Assembly: GCF_018617855.1 (NCBI RefSeq)
Contig: NZ_JACSKY010000012.1
Span: 1 to 64,000, forward strand
Source of the DNA: Exiguobacterium qingdaonense
Lineage (GTDB): Bacteria; Bacillota; Bacilli; Exiguobacteriales; Exiguobacteriaceae
Direction of reading: 5' to 3'
Length of the DNA: 64,000 nt
Every line of letters begins with the position of its first letter. Position 1 is the first letter of the stretch. The notes beneath the pieces were generated by a model, which was not told the DNA's origin, made no database searches, and saw only the letters and a program-made list of their open reading frames with translations. Shown one piece after another: positions 62,188 through 64,000 of this stretch. The position numbers were made by a program, and so were the translations under genes.

Positions 62188-64000
62188 TTACTCTGCTGCG
62201 TTGACGTCGACAATCCGTCCTTCAACAGCTGGTGTGACTTCTTCACCGAGGCTGATCAAGTGATTGCGGAAGTTTTCCCAGTCGATGAGACCGAGGTCAT
62301 TGACGCGGCCTTCATCAAATGCCTTCTTGAACTCAACGTAGTTGTCCCCGCCTTGCGCTGTGAAGAAGTTCGTCGCGACTTTGTAGCTTGTCGCATCTTC
62401 GACATCCACGTACTCTGTTCCGTTGTCATACTGCAAGCTGACGATGCGCTCGCCGGCTGGTTTCGAGCTGTCGAACAACACCTTGAATCCAGACACATGG
62501 AGGAAGCCGCCATTTTCGATTGGATAGACACCTACGCTACGCTCGAAGGCCGCCTTCAATTCGCTACCTTTCAAGTCCATGATAGCGAGCGTGTTTCCGA
62601 ACGGTAACGTCGTCAACACTTCACCTGTCGTGATCGGACCTGCATCGATTGCCTCACGGATTCCTCCACCGTTTTGAACGGCACCGATGACGCCTGCGTC
62701 AAACTCTTTCGCTTTCGCGAGCATGCCGTCTGTGATCAAGTTACCGAGTGGCGTCTCGTTCTTACGAACACTCGGAGCCGTCACGTCGCCTTTGTCACGT
62801 GGATTCTCAAGGGCTGCCGTAAGAGACACGCCGATTGGGTCTTCACTGATCGCATCCACGACTTCTTTGAACGGTGCGAGAAGCGACACCGCATACGGAT
62901 CCGGTTGAAGGTCGCGGACGTCAATCAAGCTACCTGCATGCGTGACGATTTTTCCGTCTCGGTCGAACTCGACATCAAGCGTCCCGAGGAATTGACTGTA
63001 TTGGTCCGCTTGGACGATCAACGTCGGCTCCGTCTTGCCTTCTGTGATCTTGACAGGTTCAGTCAAACGCGTGTGCGTATGACCACCGATGATGATGTCG
63101 ATGCCATCCACGTTTTCAGCAAGCAACAAGTCGTTGTCGAATGCCGGGTTGTCGTTGTAACCAAGGTGTGACACGGCAACGATTTGGTCGACACCCATCG
63201 CCTCGAACGCATCGACCGCTTTTTGTGCTTCGACGATATAATTTTGGAACTCGATCGGTCCCGGGCTTGCGATTGACGCCGTCTCTTCCGTCGTCAAGCC
63301 GAAGAATCCGACCTTCTCCCCGTCGACGACTTTGATGACGCCTTCGTATAAACGACCGTTATACGCTTTGTCCGTCGTTTCGTCGCGGTAAAGGCTCTTC
63401 ATGTATTGGTCTTTTGAATAGTCCACGTTCGAGCTGACGAACGGGAAGTTCGCATAGCGGACGAAGTCGGCAAGTTCTTTATGCCCGTCTTCCGTCCCGA
63501 GATCGAACTCGTGGTTACCTGGCACCATCAAATCGTATTTCATGTAGTTCATGAGCTTGAGGTCGGCTTGACCTTTGAACTCGTTGAAGTAGAGCGATCC
63601 TGAGAAGACGTCCCCTGCGTCGATCAAGAGGCTATCCGGCTTCTCGGCACGGACTTGCTTGATTGCCGTCGCACGGTTCGGAGCGTATTTGAGCGCCGCA
63701 TGCGTATCGTTCGTGTGCATGATTGAGAGCTTGTATCCCTCTACTTTATAAGGCACTTCAAGTGTGATCGTTTTTCCACGGTTTTTATATGTAGCCGTCG
63801 CGACAAATTCGCCGACTTCATCTGTGCTGATCCCGCTCCAACGAACCGGTTTTTCGTACGTGCCGCTCGCGAATCGTACATCTTGCTTCAAGATGCCGAC
63901 CGCCGCCTTGCCTTGTTTGAACACGAGTGGTTCAGACGGTGGGAGAATTTCAATCGGATGGTCGAGGACGCGGACGCGCTTCTCGATATACATCCCTTTG
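62188..64000 (-). CDS. 5'-nucleotidase/2',3'-cyclic phosphodiesterase family protein, 5' end outside the window
   Basis: About 603 residues are visible and the frame is still open at the right edge, so the start and signal peptide lie beyond it. A beta-rich segment comes first (to about residue 85). The metallophosphatase domain follows with IMHTNDTHAA, LLIDAGDVFSG, VPGNHEFDLG, VSHLGYND and GGHTHTRL, which hold the two-metal ligands. The C-terminal nucleotide-binding domain has NETPLGNLITDGML near 430 and LPFGNTLAIMDLKG near 480. Such enzymes (UshA, YfkN) hydrolyse extracellular nucleotides for phosphate or nucleoside recovery. An ATG at 63993 exists but abuts the only possible ribosome site. 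Confidence 0.88.
   Translation of the reverse strand, partial: KGMYIEKRVRVLDHPIEILPPSEPLVFKQGKAAVGILKQDVRFASGTYEKPVRWSGISTDEVGEFVATATYKNRGKTITLEVPYKVEGYKLSIMHTNDTHAALKYAPNRATAIKQVRAEKPDSLLIDAGDVFSGSLYFNEFKGQADLKLMNYMKYDLMVPGNHEFDLGTEDGHKELADFVRYANFPFVSSNVDYSKDQYMKSLYRDETTDKAYNGRLYEGVIKVVDGEKVGFFGLTTEETASIASPGPIEFQNYIVEAQKAVDAFEAMGVDQIVAVSHLGYNDNPAFDNDLLLAENVDGIDIIIGGHTHTRLTEPVKITEGKTEPTLIVQADQYSQFLGTLDVEFDRDGKIVTHAGSLIDVRDLQPDPYAVSLLAPFKEVVDAISEDPIGVSLTAALENPRDKGDVTAPSVRKNETPLGNLITDGMLAKAKEFDAGVIGAVQNGGGIREAIDAGPITTGEVLTTLPFGNTLAIMDLKGSELKAAFERSVGVYPIENGGFLHVSGFKVLFDSSKPAGERIVSLQYDNGTEYVDVEDATSYKVATNFFTAQGGDNYVEFKKAFDEGRVNDLGLIDWENFRNHLISLGEEVTPAVEGRIVDVNAAE

Overview
The window reads as chromosomal DNA of a Gram-positive Bacillota of class Bacilli, most likely Exiguobacterium or a close relative. 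This is inferred from gene content, not from a marker gene. The signs are intermediate base composition, strong AGGAGG-type ribosome binding sites with many GTG and TTG starts, CcpA-type cre sites, TagG/TagH wall polymer export, DegV proteins, a bacterial nitric oxide synthase oxygenase and a tagatose-6-phosphate lactose pathway. I saw no rRNA, tRNA or CRISPR array. Genes are dense, and convergent pairs are usually separated by clear hairpin terminators.

Layout. 1-110: an unresolved edge, possibly the 3' end of a TnpB-like transposase gene. 209-9000: two DegV (FakB-type) fatty-acid-binding proteins, a LolD/MacB-like ABC ATPase with an FtsX-type permease, DUF4261 and DUF5996 proteins, a thioredoxin-like protein, an RDD protein and NO synthase oxygenase. 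9164-12150: a secreted type I pullulanase with two cre-like sites in its leader. 12224-13303: a toxin-antitoxin-like pair with a repeated operator, and a candidate 56-residue ORF. 13354-19140: an arsenic operon transcribed leftwards in the order arsR-arsD-arsA-(A-type carrier)-arsB-(CoA-disulfide reductase with rhodanese). 19281-23170: SulP transporter, universal stress protein, and a YxlEFG-like ABC module. 23263-26025: two exported cell-wall proteins. 26655-29819: an ABC exporter with two permeases. 29858-34240: a PAS/GGDEF/HD-GYP signalling protein and a PadR-ChrA chromate pair.

34284-41745 is a complete lactose system on the minus strand. The PTS (lacF, lacE), phospho-beta-galactosidase (lacG) and repressor (lacR) come first. 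After a terminator, a second unit holds lacA, lacB, a class II aldolase in place of lacD, and lacC. Lactose is imported as lactose-6-phosphate, cleaved to galactose-6-phosphate, isomerised, phosphorylated and split to triose phosphates. A cre site covers the first promoter's -35 box.

41962-44774 holds an OatA-like acyltransferase, a YdcF protein and an orphan small protein. 44887-62025 is a cell-surface glycopolymer locus on the minus strand: three very large multi-domain glycosyltransferases and a coiled-coil protein, then a second promoter driving UDP-ManNAc dehydrogenase, TagG, TagH, UDP-GlcNAc 2-epimerase, a small beta-domain protein, an MBOAT/DHHW O-acyl transfer pair and a GT4 glycosyltransferase. 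I infer an exported, O-acylated, ManNAcA-containing wall polymer. The small protein resembles repeats inside one of the large glycosyltransferases, which makes this the most interesting region of the window. The right edge cuts a large exported 5'-nucleotidase-family protein.
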